Shown here: piece by piece, positions 13,963 to 24,419 of the stretch
Layout: every line of letters begins with the position of its first letter
Numbering within the stretch: the first letter of the stretch is position 1
From: Mortierella sp. BCC40632
Taxonomy: Eukaryota; Mortierellomycota; Mortierellomycetes; Mortierellales; Mortierellaceae
Assembly (NCBI GenBank): GCA_011634665.1
Contig: WAEK01000001.1
Span: forward strand, 1,193,501-1,257,500
Length of the DNA stretch: 64,000 nt
Direction of reading: 5' to 3'
Notes under the pieces: generated by a model
What the model saw: only the letters and a program-made list of their open reading frames with translations
The model's database searches: none
Told to the model about the DNA's origin: nothing
Made by a program: the position numbers and the translations under genes

Positions 13963-14580
13963 GGCTTGCCCGGATTGACCCTAGTCAAGAAGAGAAAGGG
14001 AATGGAAAGTTGAGGGAAGCGGGGGGTGAAACCGAGGGCCACCTTGATGTAGATGAGATTCGGATGGAGTAGGTGATGGGAAGGAAGAGAGAGAGAGAGG
14101 GAGAGAGAGGAACAGGGAAGAGGATGGGAAATGGATAGGAGATGATTGGATGGGCAGATGGAAGTGATTGGGCGAATGGAGAGAAAAAAGAGAGAAGCAA
14201 AAAGAGCACGCGCAAAAATAGCGACGCAGAACGCTGGGCCGTGAGGCATACATGGACGCACACAGAAGCAGGCGAAACGGACACGCAGATACGAAGGTCG
14301 AGCTCCTCCAGGAGCATTCAGCCTGGAAAATGCAGCTATTAAGATGTCTGAGCCATTGAGAGGAGCCGACCTGGATCACCTGGATCGATATCTGCGTGCC
14401 TGGGTATGGGCACTTGCTTCGCTGCTGTTGCCTAGCTGACGTCGAGATCCCTCTCGGAGGAGAGGCCCTTGTGACGGCGGAGTGGGAGGGAGGAGGAAGT
14501 GGAGGCACAGTGTGGGGCTCAGTCAGCATTATTCGTCTTTGCTGATCTGCTCGGTACTCGACACTCGTACAGACTCTACC
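13963..14580. promoter_or_regulatory. Divergent intergenic region between RSP5 and NCS6
   Basis: 618 bases separating the ATGs of two outward-facing genes. It contains a GAGAGAGAGGGAGAGAG patch at 14089-14110 on the + strand. No clear TATA box. Confidence 0.5.
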
Positions 14581-16365
14581 ATGGCAAACATGCTAAATGA
14601 AGCAGGATCAGCTCAAGGATTAGGACCAGAATCTGGATCAGGACCAGGATCTGGATCTGGATCACAGACACCTGGATCGGGATTGGCAGTAGGATCAGGA
14701 TCAGACTCCCCTCGATCAAAGAATGCTGCCACCAGCAAACCTCTCCGAAACCCATGTAACATCTGCCAGAGTGTACGAGCGATCCTCAAGCGACCCAAGA
14801 CTGGCCAGCAGCTCTGCAAAGAATGCTTTTTCCATGTCTTTGAGACTGAAATCCACCACACCATTGTTGACAACCATCTCTTCAACAAAGGAGACCGCGT
14901 TGCTATTGGCGCTAGTGGAGGCAAAGGTATTGAATGAAAACTTCTCCGGCATACGCTTCAAGTTTGCTCCGGTGCCTTTTGGCAGATCGTAACCTTCCTC
15001 CTTCTTTTCCTTCCTTCTCCCTTGCAACACACGTAGACTCGACAGTGCTCGCATATGTATTGAAGCTATTGAATGACAGATACGACTATGGACTCGACCT
15101 TGTCTTGCTTTCGATTGATGAAGGCATCACTGGATACAGAGACGACTCCTTGGAGACTGTCAAGAGGAACAGAGATCAATATCAGATCCCATTGCTGATC
15201 GTAAGCTACAAGGATCTGTACGGCTGGAGCATGGACGACATTGTTCGAGAGATCGGTCGGAAGAACAACTGTATGATGCCTATTGCCATTCACAAGGATG
15301 TGTTTGCAAACAATCTTGGTTCCTCCGCCCAACATCCGAAAAACTAAATTGTTTAAATTGGTCCCCTAGGCACATTTTGCGGTGTTTTTCGACGACAGGC
15401 TCTGGACAGAGGTGCCATCATGTTGAATGTCGATCACATTGTCACCGGACATAATGCGGATGATATTGCAGAGACCGTGTTGATGAACAGTGAGTTGAAA
15501 AAACTAAAGTGACTAACTGCAAAGCCCCTTCCGGAGACTTTCTATTAATGAATCGATGGCTCTCACCTTGTCTCTGCTTGCTCTAGTCCTTCGTGGTGAC
15601 TTGCCTCGGCTACAGAGATGTACATCCATCATCACCAACGATACCTCTGACGACTCTTCAGGGATTGAGACATCCAAAATCCTTCGATCGAAGCCTTTTA
15701 AGTATACTTACGAAAAGGAGATTGTCATGTATGCTTATTTCAAGAAGCTTGATTACTTCTCGACCGAGTGTATCTATTCGCCAAATGCTTACCGTGGGCA
15801 TGCCAGAGTTTTTCTCAAAGATCTGGAGGCAGTTCGCCGGACGGCCATTGTTGGTGAGTAGCATGAGATTGGAATGATAGATAAAATCGCATCATCAATA
15901 GCAGGACGTCGTTCTGATGACGATATTCTACACCTCGCAATAGACATTATTCACTCTGGAGAGGCTCTTTCAGCATCAGTTCAGGCAAATGAGTCCACCA
16001 AGCTCCCGACAATGTCAACGTGCACGCGGTGCGGATACATCTCCTCGAACGAACTTTGTAAGGCGTGTCTACTGTTGGAAGGTCTCAACAAGGGACTACC
16101 CCAGCTAGGAATTGGCCATACGAGCAAGATCAGAAGGATGCATGGAAAAGATGACAGCGGTGCTTCATCTTTAACCACTACTTCGACAAACTCTCCAGAT
16201 TTGCAGTCGGCATCTACTTTAAAGACGGGGTCGCCATTGGTCGTCGAAAGCTCAGGCCGAAGCAGCCCTGCCGGAGGTGGAAGTGCACCGAAGGCTGTTG
16301 TTGTAACACATATCAAGGACCTGGAGAAACTAACGAGCATGCCAACATTAGATAGCACCCTATGA
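14581..16365 (+). CDS. NCS6: Cytoplasmic tRNA 2-thiolation protein 1 (Ncs6/Ctu1)
   Basis: Exons 14581-14926, 15037-15270, 15370-15489, 15587-15853 and 15902-16365 (476 residues). With Ncs2, the family adenylates wobble U34 of tRNA Lys/Glu/Gln and inserts sulphur supplied by Urm1. Seen: a Gly/Ser/Pro low-complexity N-terminus; a first zinc-type CNIC...LCKEC pair; the PP-loop [18 protein letters not shown] formed across junction 1-2; [15 protein letters not shown] and [14 protein letters not shown]; and a C-terminal [16 protein letters not shown] zinc site. The start ATG sits 41 bases after an in-frame-free leader. The last intron is short (48 nt). An alternative AG at 15876-15877 would keep frame but leave a 24-nt intron, so the later AG was chosen. 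The segment [13 protein letters not shown] before DIIHSGE is unusual for the family. Confidence 0.93.
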
Positions 16366-16503
16366 ATGAATAAGAGTGGAAAACAAATGCTATTGGCTAC
16401 ACTCTTACTCTGTCACACGTGAGCAACTGCATTAAAGTTGAATATGATCTTGTTCATCCACCATCATCTCATCAACAACGAGAATCATCTTCAACAAGAA
16501 AGA

Positions 16504-16695
16504 ATGGCAAGCAAAGCGACAAAAGCACAGAAGCCTTCCAAAGTAGCCAAGAAGGCTGCTAAGGTTGGCCTAAAGGAGGCCAAGTACTCTTCCCCGTTCA
16601 AGGATATGGCGCTGGGCGTATTTTTCATCATGGCCTTTTGTATGTGGCGCTTGTATGAAGCCGTACAAAGCCAGAACCAAAGTATGATGGATTGA
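16504..16695 (+). CDS. Small lysine-rich single-pass membrane protein (Cox9/COX7a-like possible)
   Basis: A 63-residue ORF from ATG 16504. It has a Lys/Ala-rich N-terminus (KAQKPSKVAKKAAKVGLKEA), then one hydrophobic segment (MALGVFFIMAFCMWRLYEA). An in-frame ATG at 16438 would add 22 residues. The pattern of short basic head, FKDMALG and one membrane helix ending in aromatics recalls small cytochrome c oxidase subunits such as Cox9. A GTATGA at 16682 and AG at about 16731 could splice it to KRSNYFEKRLQ, which would strengthen that match but then runs into the next gene. Assignment is tentative. Confidence 0.4.
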   Translation: MASKATKAQKPSKVAKKAAKVGLKEAKYSSPFKDMALGVFFIMAFCMWRLYEAVQSQNQSMMD

Positions 16696-16768
16696 CCTCT
16701 TGAGAAAATGAATGGTGCTGCAAACAGAACAGAACGGAGTAACTACTTCGAAAAGCGCCTGCAGATGA

Positions 16769-17049
16769 ATGTCGAGAACTTCCCTACTCCGCACTCCGCA
16801 CTCATCTCTCAACCTTCTCCAACGCCACTTTTTCATCCAACTAGCACAAGTGGAAGCATGGACAGTTTTCACCTTTGGCGGCGTGGCAGCGATCAATGTT
16901 TGGACATTCTTACTAGTTATGGTCAAGGCCAAGCGTGGAGGAGATCTTGGTGCCCTTGAGCTGCATGATAATGATGTTTTCCGCTTTACGGCTCTCTCAG
17001 GACTTGCAGGGGCATGGATCGCTATTATTCGTAAGGACTATCGCATTCA

Positions 17050-17089
<40 letters not shown>

Positions 17090-17270
17090 TGCCCTACTGT
17101 GTTCATTTGTTACTGTCGCCTTCTTTCGTAGTACTGACCTTCTATTTTACCTTACTGTAGTCTTTGGATACCGTTCAAAGACCCCGCTTTTTTACACCAG
17201 ACTAATGGGTAGAACAGTCCTCAATCTCGTCTGGCCAATGCTTTTTATCAAGTACTATATGAAAGTATGA
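16769..17270 (+). CDS. DUF1294-family membrane protein, probably mitochondrial
   Basis: Exons 16769-17030 and 17161-17270 (123 residues). Met1 opens MSRTSLLRTPHSSLNLLQRH, an Arg/Ser/Leu-rich, acid-free stretch typical of a mitochondrial presequence. Two to three hydrophobic segments follow (FTFGGVAAINVWTFLLVMVK, FRFTALSGLAGAWIAIILFG, LNLVWPMLFIKYYM). The order N..TF.L...K, FR.TALSGLAGAW, then FGYRSKTP, matches DUF1294, a family of small membrane proteins widespread in bacteria with unknown role. The intron contains a T12 run followed directly by A28. No biochemical function is known to me. Confidence 0.65.
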
Positions 17271-19192
17271 CAGCTTTCTCTTTTCATCGTCATGCCTCAG
17301 GCAATGTAGCAGGAACTAATCACAAGTGGGCTATGAATAAAGATTCACATTCCTCACAGTACCTGAGATCATTGCATCGCCGTCACCTCAATACTACAAT
17401 GTTGCAGTTTGCGCAAACTTGGGTAACCAAGATCCACTCTGACCCCTTGGATCGTAGGAATCTACAGTTGCTTGTTGAGCTAATCTATTGCAAGGAAAAA
17501 CTAAATACACTACTGCCGTGGAGCAAGATGGCCAGCAACTTGAGCTTCTGGGTCAACCGAAAGATCGTTGGACTAGCAATGACTTCCAAAAAATCCTTTC
17601 GTCTGGACAAAGGGATGATGGCTTGAATTACTACTATTTAAAAAAAATATATCGGGCCCATTTATGCTCCCAACTCACTACAAAAGTAGAGATCCGATAT
17701 CTCTGATTCATACCCAGAGCGGGTAGGTCCTGTCATTTTAAGGTAGGAACTAGGAAATGATTGGCTTTGAAGATTTACCCAATGCAAGAGATGCATTCCG
17801 ACAAAGAATACACTACCACCAAAAGTCAGGCTCGGTCTGTCTGAGCCTTTTCTGGGCGCAAAAAAAGGGGGGACCCGATCTATCATGCAGCAATTGTAAC
17901 GCAGAATGCACCAAACAGAACTAGAGCGCAGCAAGGCTTTGACTCTGAGCTTGAGGAGGCAGGGTCTCGTTGGAGCGAAGACCAAATCCTCGGCCCTCGC
18001 CCTCGCATCTTAAAAAGCTCCGGTGAAAGAAAACATTTGTTTTGATCCAATGTTCTTGGGATGAAGAGCAACAGCTCAGGAACTACGATGGCTCTTGAAG
18101 ATCATCAGGGTGGCGTCTCGCACTAACTCATAGTCATCTCAGGAACCTTTGGTTCTGCCAGCTGACCAGTCATGACTAGCATCAGGACAGAACCTGGGAT
18201 TCTGCCTGTGATGACTTGAGTGGCAGGAACACCCTATTTAAACAAATGTTCGATCATTGGCCCGGCAACGGTAACAGAACTTCGGAATTTGAAGAGATCT
18301 ATACGAGAATGAATCTTGGTCTAGTATGCGCTGTTCTCCAAAGGATGAAGAAGTAAGCATATTGTATTGGACGTCAGGCATGAAGTGGTGAGCAGGATGA
18401 GTTTAAAGTGTATTTTCTTTGCCCTGACATGAGGCCTGATTTTGTCATCAACAAGTCAAGACGAGTTTGGGTTTCTTTTTCTTCTGCAAGCTCGCTTTGT
18501 TCTCCTTTCTTTCCTATTGTTTGTGTATGCACTACTGCACTAGACCTGAACTCCGATGGTCACCAGACAACAGCGCCATGCGCCGTCCCCATCTCATCTC
18601 AGCCTTCACCTTCTCGCCTTCAGGGTGTAACATTTGACTAGTCTCAAAACAAACAACCACTAAGGTGAGACTTCAAAATCCTCGGTAAGCGCCGCCGCTG
18701 CTGATCACTCCGTTTTGAGATTGTCTGGTCAAACAAAACTGTACATCATGCTTCCTCAGGCCTAGAGCCTTATCAGATGGAAACCCTCTGCTCAGATCTA
18801 CCCTTTTGGTGAATTCAGACCCCGATCTACTTGACCCTGGTGAAAAAAAATGTACCGGATGCACAATAGAGCTTTTCTCAGGACAATAAGTACTCTCTCC
18901 CTCGGACTCATTTCAAGAGCACTGTTCAGCTCCAAGGCTGCTGTTCAAGCACACAGTGTACACAACATGCAAGGGTCAATGTTATGCCACGTTCCTGTCA
19001 TACTTTTCTGGATCGTTTAAATAGCCCACTCTCCTCACTTGGTCACTTCTCGCACCTTCTCCTTCACCAACCCTGATCGCTGGGGTCTACAATCAAGGCC
19101 TCCGTGCTGCCCTTATACACCGCCCTGATTTTCCTTTGCCTTTATTCCCCAACCCTTCACTATACCATTGCACAGAGAGTGCCCCATAAAAC
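17271..19192. other. 1.9 kb intergenic region, possible decayed ORF at 17.3-17.7 kb
   Basis: 17267-17626 and 17488-17706 are overlapping + strand frames whose translations look protein-like rather than low complexity, but they match no family I know and are broken. They may be remnants of a mobile element or an unrecognised exon. The rest (17.7-19.19 kb) shows no convincing coding. Its end must carry the promoter of the transporter at 19193. Confidence 0.4.
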
Positions 19193-21126
19193 ATGGAGAA
19201 TCCTAGCAACAAAGAAGTCACAACGACCCTCGAAGTGAAGGACAATGGTGACTTTTTCGAGACTGGGGAGACCGAGGAAAGTTTGAACATTCTTGATCGT
19301 TCAAATATGACTTCGAAAGAATTTCGATGGCTCTGGGCAGGGTATGTTCCTCTCGTCAATTTTCTGCAACGGCATCTCGCGTTCCTGCTACCCAACAAAT
19401 TTTTAACCGAAATGTCTATTCTCCACCTGGGATGCTTTCAGCATCCTCTTCCAGGCGTTTACATTCTCTTTCGAAATCTGTTTAATCCAGGGCGTCATGA
19501 ACTATGTCACAGCCTATTTCACAGTCTCTTCTATTGCCAGTATCTTGCCAACGATCTTACAGATCCTCGCCGCTGCATTAGTTCCTTTTTACACCAGAGT
19601 CTCTGATGTGTTCGGACGTGCTGGTTCTATGACATACGCTATTTTCTCATATCTTGTCGGGTTGACAATCGAAGGCACGGCGCAGACGTTCGTCCAATTT
19701 GCCATTGGTCAAATTTTCTATGGCATGGGTATAACTGGTATCCAGACCCTGAGTCAAGTGCTGATCGCTGGTAAGCCCACATCCATTTGTTCGCCCGGCT
19801 CCTTTTTTCTTATGACTTCTATGCTGTGTTACATCCTTGATGTATGGCCAATTACCTAACCATGCTCTTACCTATTTAGACACCACTAAACTGATCGATC
19901 GCGGACTTCTCTTTGCTCTCTGGGATGTCGGCTCAATCGTAAATATCTGGGTAGCTCAGGTTTTGATCGATCCCTTGACGTTGGGCGGAGCCAAGGACAA
20001 ATGGCGCATCACCTACCTTATCATGGGCGTCGTTTCGATCATTGGATCCATCTCTTTGTTAGCACCTCTTTGGCATGTGCAGATCAAGTCTGCACAGCGC
20101 ATGGCTGCCAAACAGAAGCGCAAGACTTTCAAATGGTTGCTCCAAGAGTTTGATGTCGTAGGAGCCCTCTTACTCACGCTTGGATTGGCCCTGACTCTGA
20201 TTCCATTGATTTTGGCAAAGTCATATAAAGGCAACTGGAGGAACGGCAGCATTCTTGGAATGTTCTTCGCCGGCATTGCCTCCTTTGCCCTACTGGTGAT
20301 CTGGGAAACGAAGTACACTAAGAGGCCCATCATGTCTATGAAGATTTGGACAAACCGGACTGCCTTCAGTGGCTTGATGATCATCTTCTTACTGAAGATC
20401 ATGGGTAATGTCAATTGGCAATACCTGAACTTGTACTTGGTCGTCTCCCGTAATATCTCTTTTGGCCAGTCGTACATGCTCGTTCGAGGATTCCAAATGG
20501 CCTGGCTTGTCTTTCAGTTGTTGGCCGGCTTCTTGATGAAGCGCTACAACACCTATCGTCCTCTTGCTTGGGTTGGAATCATCGTCTATGTAATCGGCGT
20601 CGGTCTCATGATTCCTGCACGTTCTCCAACGGCTTCTGATGCCTTCGTTGCCATCACTCAGGCAATTGCAGGTGCTGGAGGTGGAATGGCCCATATCGCA
20701 GCCTCCGTTGTTGTTACAGGTGTCGTGCATAGGAAAGATATTTCGACAGTAATCGGTGTCTCCCAAATTTTGGTCGCGTTTGGCTCGGCGCTTGGTAATG
20801 CCATGGCAGGAGGTATCTGGACACAGTACCTACCAGGCCGACTGAGCCTTCATGTTACCGGCGAGTACGATGAATACCGCGCTATGAATGACCCTCTGAA
20901 GTACTTCCCCAATTTGGACCCCGTCACGAAGTCGCAGGTGGTCGCGGCTTATGGCGACGCACAGAAACTGATGTCAATCGTCTGTTGTGGAACAGCTATC
21001 CTTGCCTGCATTTGTGCCGCCTTCATGAAGCACGTTGACTTGCATCAAGATCAGGAGACACAAGATAGCATAGCCGCCGGACAAGATATTTCTATTCAAG
21101 ATCCGGATACGAATGAGAAGAAATAA
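19193..21126 (+). CDS. MFS transporter, siderophore-iron (SIT/Arn) type
   Basis: Exons 19193-19341, 19442-19770 and 19880-21126 (574 residues). A hydrophilic N-terminus (about 50 residues) precedes some 12-14 hydrophobic helices and a polar tail rich in Asp, Gln and Glu. Junction 1-2 yields WAGILFQAFTFSFEICLIQG and MNYVTAYFTVSS. The DFG-like loop VSDVFGRAGSMTYAI corresponds to the MFS signature between helices 2 and 3. DRGLLFALWDVGSIVNIWVAQ and the paired-helix layout resemble fungal siderophore-iron uptake carriers, proton symporters of the plasma or vesicle membrane. The substrate is inferred; a drug:H+ carrier of the same 14-helix class cannot be excluded. No siderophore synthetase lies nearby. 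Confidence 0.72.
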
Positions 21127-21715
21127 ATAAATAGCCGCTCTATTCCTAAGTAATTCATTCATTGACCTCAATAGTGTGTGGTAAAAGTATTGGACGCAAT
21201 ACCATGTCTGTTTATCTGTCTGTATTTGTACCCCAGCCGTTCAAACGCAGTCTTGGTGCATCAAGCGTGATGGAAGACAAAAGGGGTGTGGGCTTCTATT
21301 GGAGTTGTCAGCAAAATGAATGCTTAGGGTAAATTCGAAAGATATCCTCCATGTGCCCTAATGTGGCTGTCTAAGAATGTGCATCTTGCAGTACTCTGCG
21401 TTACACAACCAAAAGTGAGCTAAACATTCCAAGGCGCTGGTTGCAGTAAGAACTGCGCCGGGAAAGCAGTTTGTCTAAGTGCGGGAAAGAAAGAAAGAAA
21501 GAAAGAAAGGGCAAGAGATAAAGACAAAAGAAAAGGCGAATGGTCAGAGTAGAGACTGATGTGGAATCACTCTGTTGTTGAACTCGAGCATTACCTATTG
21601 CCAATCTTGACATTTTCTTCCAGAACCCCCCTCCCCCGCTCCCAACAGATTCACCAGTGCAAAAACAATCTCCGCGCTACAGCTTTAGTCCTCACCAAAC
21701 TACTTGTAAATCAAC
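21127..21715. promoter_or_regulatory. Intergenic region upstream of the secreted protein
   Basis: 589 bases with a (GAAA)n run at about 21487-21508. No gene visible. Confidence 0.4.
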
Positions 21716-22159
21716 ATGAAGACTGCTCGAGCCTTTACGATCATGAGCGTGGCTGCACTTGTAGCCCTGGCACTAGTGGCAAGCCCTGCCGCTGCCGTGC
21801 CAGTTGGTGCAGCCCCCGATGATTTGGATGGTCTTGCGAGCCTAGACGACGACTCAGACAACGATGAGTCTGATCCTACCAATAACAGCGGTGACCAGGA
21901 TGTATTCCGTTCATTCAGTGTTCAGCAACTCGGACCAGCAGACTTAGGGATCGAAGAAGCGCAAGTTCAAATCCCTGCAGACCACAAGACCCGTCCTACA
22001 CTCCACAACGCGATTGAGTGCACCAACGAATGTCTCGATAAATACCCAAACTCCGCGGACGCTTATTCTATCACCGGTTGCACTCGCCTTTGTCTGATGG
22101 CCTCTGTAGGTTACTGGACGGATGAGACAATTAACTATGTAAAGAACAGACAAAACTAG
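21716..22159 (+). CDS. Small secreted protein with CX3C-x15-CX3C motif
   Basis: A single-exon ORF of 147 residues. The signal peptide is about residues 1-27: basic MKTAR start, long Ala/Val/Leu core, ASPAAA before a likely cleavage. Then comes an acidic Asp/Ser/Asn linker (DDDSDNDESD) and a C-terminal domain with exactly four cysteines arranged CTNEC-x15-CTRLC. The spacing matches the helical-hairpin pattern of alpha-hairpinins and of twin CX3C proteins, in which two antiparallel helices are stapled by two disulphides. The signal peptide argues against a mitochondrial Tim-like role. It could be an apoplastic or wall-associated protein, or an effector-like protein (inference). I do not recognise a named family. 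Confidence 0.75.
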   Translation: MKTARAFTIMSVAALVALALVASPAAAVPVGAAPDDLDGLASLDDDSDNDESDPTNNSGDQDVFRSFSVQQLGPADLGIEEAQVQIPADHKTRPTLHNAIECTNECLDKYPNSADAYSITGCTRLCLMASVGYWTDETINYVKNRQN

Positions 22160-22527
22160 ATATCCCGTAGTACCCAAAGAAGCTTTGAGAGTTCTTGCTG
22201 GTGATACACAAGTTAATACACATAGTGTAGTTGTTGTGGGAAAGAAAGTCTCAGTGGCGAGGCACTAATAATTCTCATTGCTGATGTATGAATAAACGGT
22301 GTTTGGCTGTCGGGCATAGGGTGTAGGTACATCCTTTGAGCACACACTGACTCTGATAGCATAAAAAAACACCATCAGTAAGTCACACAAGAGTCATTGT
22401 CACTAGCAAGACTTTGCGGGTGCTGTGGCCAGGGCAGTCTATTTGTTTTATTATAGCTGAAATCATCGCAAATACTCGGACTGTTGAAGTAGGAATGGAG
22501 ATATGATAGCCAATACCGGCCCTCATT
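22160..22527. other. Convergent intergenic region
   Basis: 368 bases between two converging genes. An ATGAATAAACGG at about 22288 could serve as a polyadenylation signal for the secreted-protein gene. Nothing else seen. Confidence 0.4.
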
Positions 22528-24386
22528 TTATGTTCTCGCAATCACAGACCATACACATCCACCGACGATCAAAACCTGAATGACTAACTGGAAGAGGACG
22601 GTCCACGCACACTGGTACAGCACCTTTGGCGAAAAGACTGTCCAGATAAAGAGGTGATGTCGGAGGATAACTGCTGCGATCGAGAGAGCATAAAGGACAA
22701 TCGCAAAGAAAGTGCTTGAAATAATGAGGTGATCCATGACCCGGACACTCGTCCAATATCTTCGCGTAGTAGCAGTACTGGAAAGGCATAGTACCCTCCC
22801 GACGGACTGAGGATCTGCCTCGACCGAGTCGTTCGGATCTAGCTCTTGCTCTTCATAAACATAAAATGTTCCATCCTCTTGTTCATTCTCTGCTGCAGCA
22901 TCTGTTCCTTGATCATGGTCGTTGGCCTCCGTTTCTTGGAGCTTCCCGCTTGTGCTAACCTCGGTCTCTTTCTTGTCCTTGATCGCTTCAGCTAGTGCAT
23001 CCTCTTGCTGGGACTCTTTCTTTTGTTTTTTCAAGACTGTTCGCACGGCCGCTATCCTCTTCCTAGTCCGTTTCGTCAAGGAGTTCTTGTCTTCGATCCT
23101 CCATCCTTTTACTGTCTTCCACATCCTTTCTTCCGACTCTTTGGAAAGCATTTCGTCTTCCTCTTGAATCCATCCAAGCTCCCATTCGATATCCCATCGG
23201 AGTATGACAACACCAGCAAAAGCCCACCAAATGGGACCCGCCCAGTTGGACACAAAGGTCAACACTCCAGTGAGGAAAATGTCGTAGGATTGAATCCCAA
23301 CATATGAGTTTGAGATATCAATCGAAGCAATCGAATTCGAGTTACCAAGAATAAAGAATGACGAAAGAGTCAAGGTGATCAATGTACAACTGTGGATAGA
23401 ACCAAGTCCTGGCAACGTCCTGAAATGGCGTTTGTGCTGGTTCCATGCTGAAGGATATTCGATCTCTGCATCAGGGTCTGTTGATGTGCCTCCCAGACTA
23501 GCCGCTGACTCTTCTTCCTTCATAGAATGAGCGTGACTGAATCCCATGTGGACCGTGTCATCCTCTGTGTTATTCAAAGGTCGCTGACGAACACATCCGA
23601 TCCACTTAAGGTAGGACCACAGCTGTATCACAAAGATTAAAAAGATTGGGGCATTGTGCCTTCTTGAGAGTAAGATCGAAAGTATGGTTACTACGCCAAG
23701 CACCATGCTTGGCAGGAACAACAGTGTTGCCTTATGACGCTGAATCTCGGCCGCCGTGACAAAAATCCGCGACGAGATTGAGCTCGTTACTGAGAGTCTT
23801 GCCAACGCCATAGATAGGAGCAAGATGACACCTAAGCCAGCATAGCATCCACGGGCTATTTCGTATCCTGAAAACTCTACTATCATTGAAGCACTACCAT
23901 CGGTTCCGCCAATGGGATCTCCCTTCGATACTGCAATCTCTAGGTACCCAACTCGCGATACTGAGCTCATTAGCCCATGAACTTTAGTCATTAAGGGCTC
24001 GCCAAAAAAGCTTGCCTCCAAGTCCATCTTGTACACAGTAACCCATAACGAGACAGTGAGGACGGCGACCACAAGCAATCCCTGAAGGATAGCGATTATT
24101 GACGATCTCCAGGCCTCAGTTGCAGAATCCTGACTCCTCGTTTGTCTCTGTTTTTCCTGTGCTGTTGCGGAGTAGACAATGGCGATCATCAGAGAAGCCA
24201 ATGCGGCAATGCTGATCCAAAAGAGAATCCAGGAAAAGCCTTGCCAGGAAGAGTTCAGATAGTGGCGCAGGTCAATCTGGTCTGCATACTTTTGGCCTAA
24301 AAATTGAACAATTTCCGATTTGCTCTTTAGTCTCTACAAAAAGGCAGCTTTCACAACCAGCCGCTTTGAAGCGATCAGGGGTTTTG

Positions 24387-24419
<33 letters not shown>

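Noticed and set aside
15854..15901. Shorter Ctu1 intron ending at AG 15877
   Set aside because: It would leave a 24-nt intron; the next AG gives 48 nt and also keeps frame.
16682..16959. Fusion of the small membrane protein with the following gene through GT 16682 / AG 16731
   Set aside because: The joined frame overruns into the presequence of the DUF1294 gene in another frame. Kept only as an alternative 3' end.
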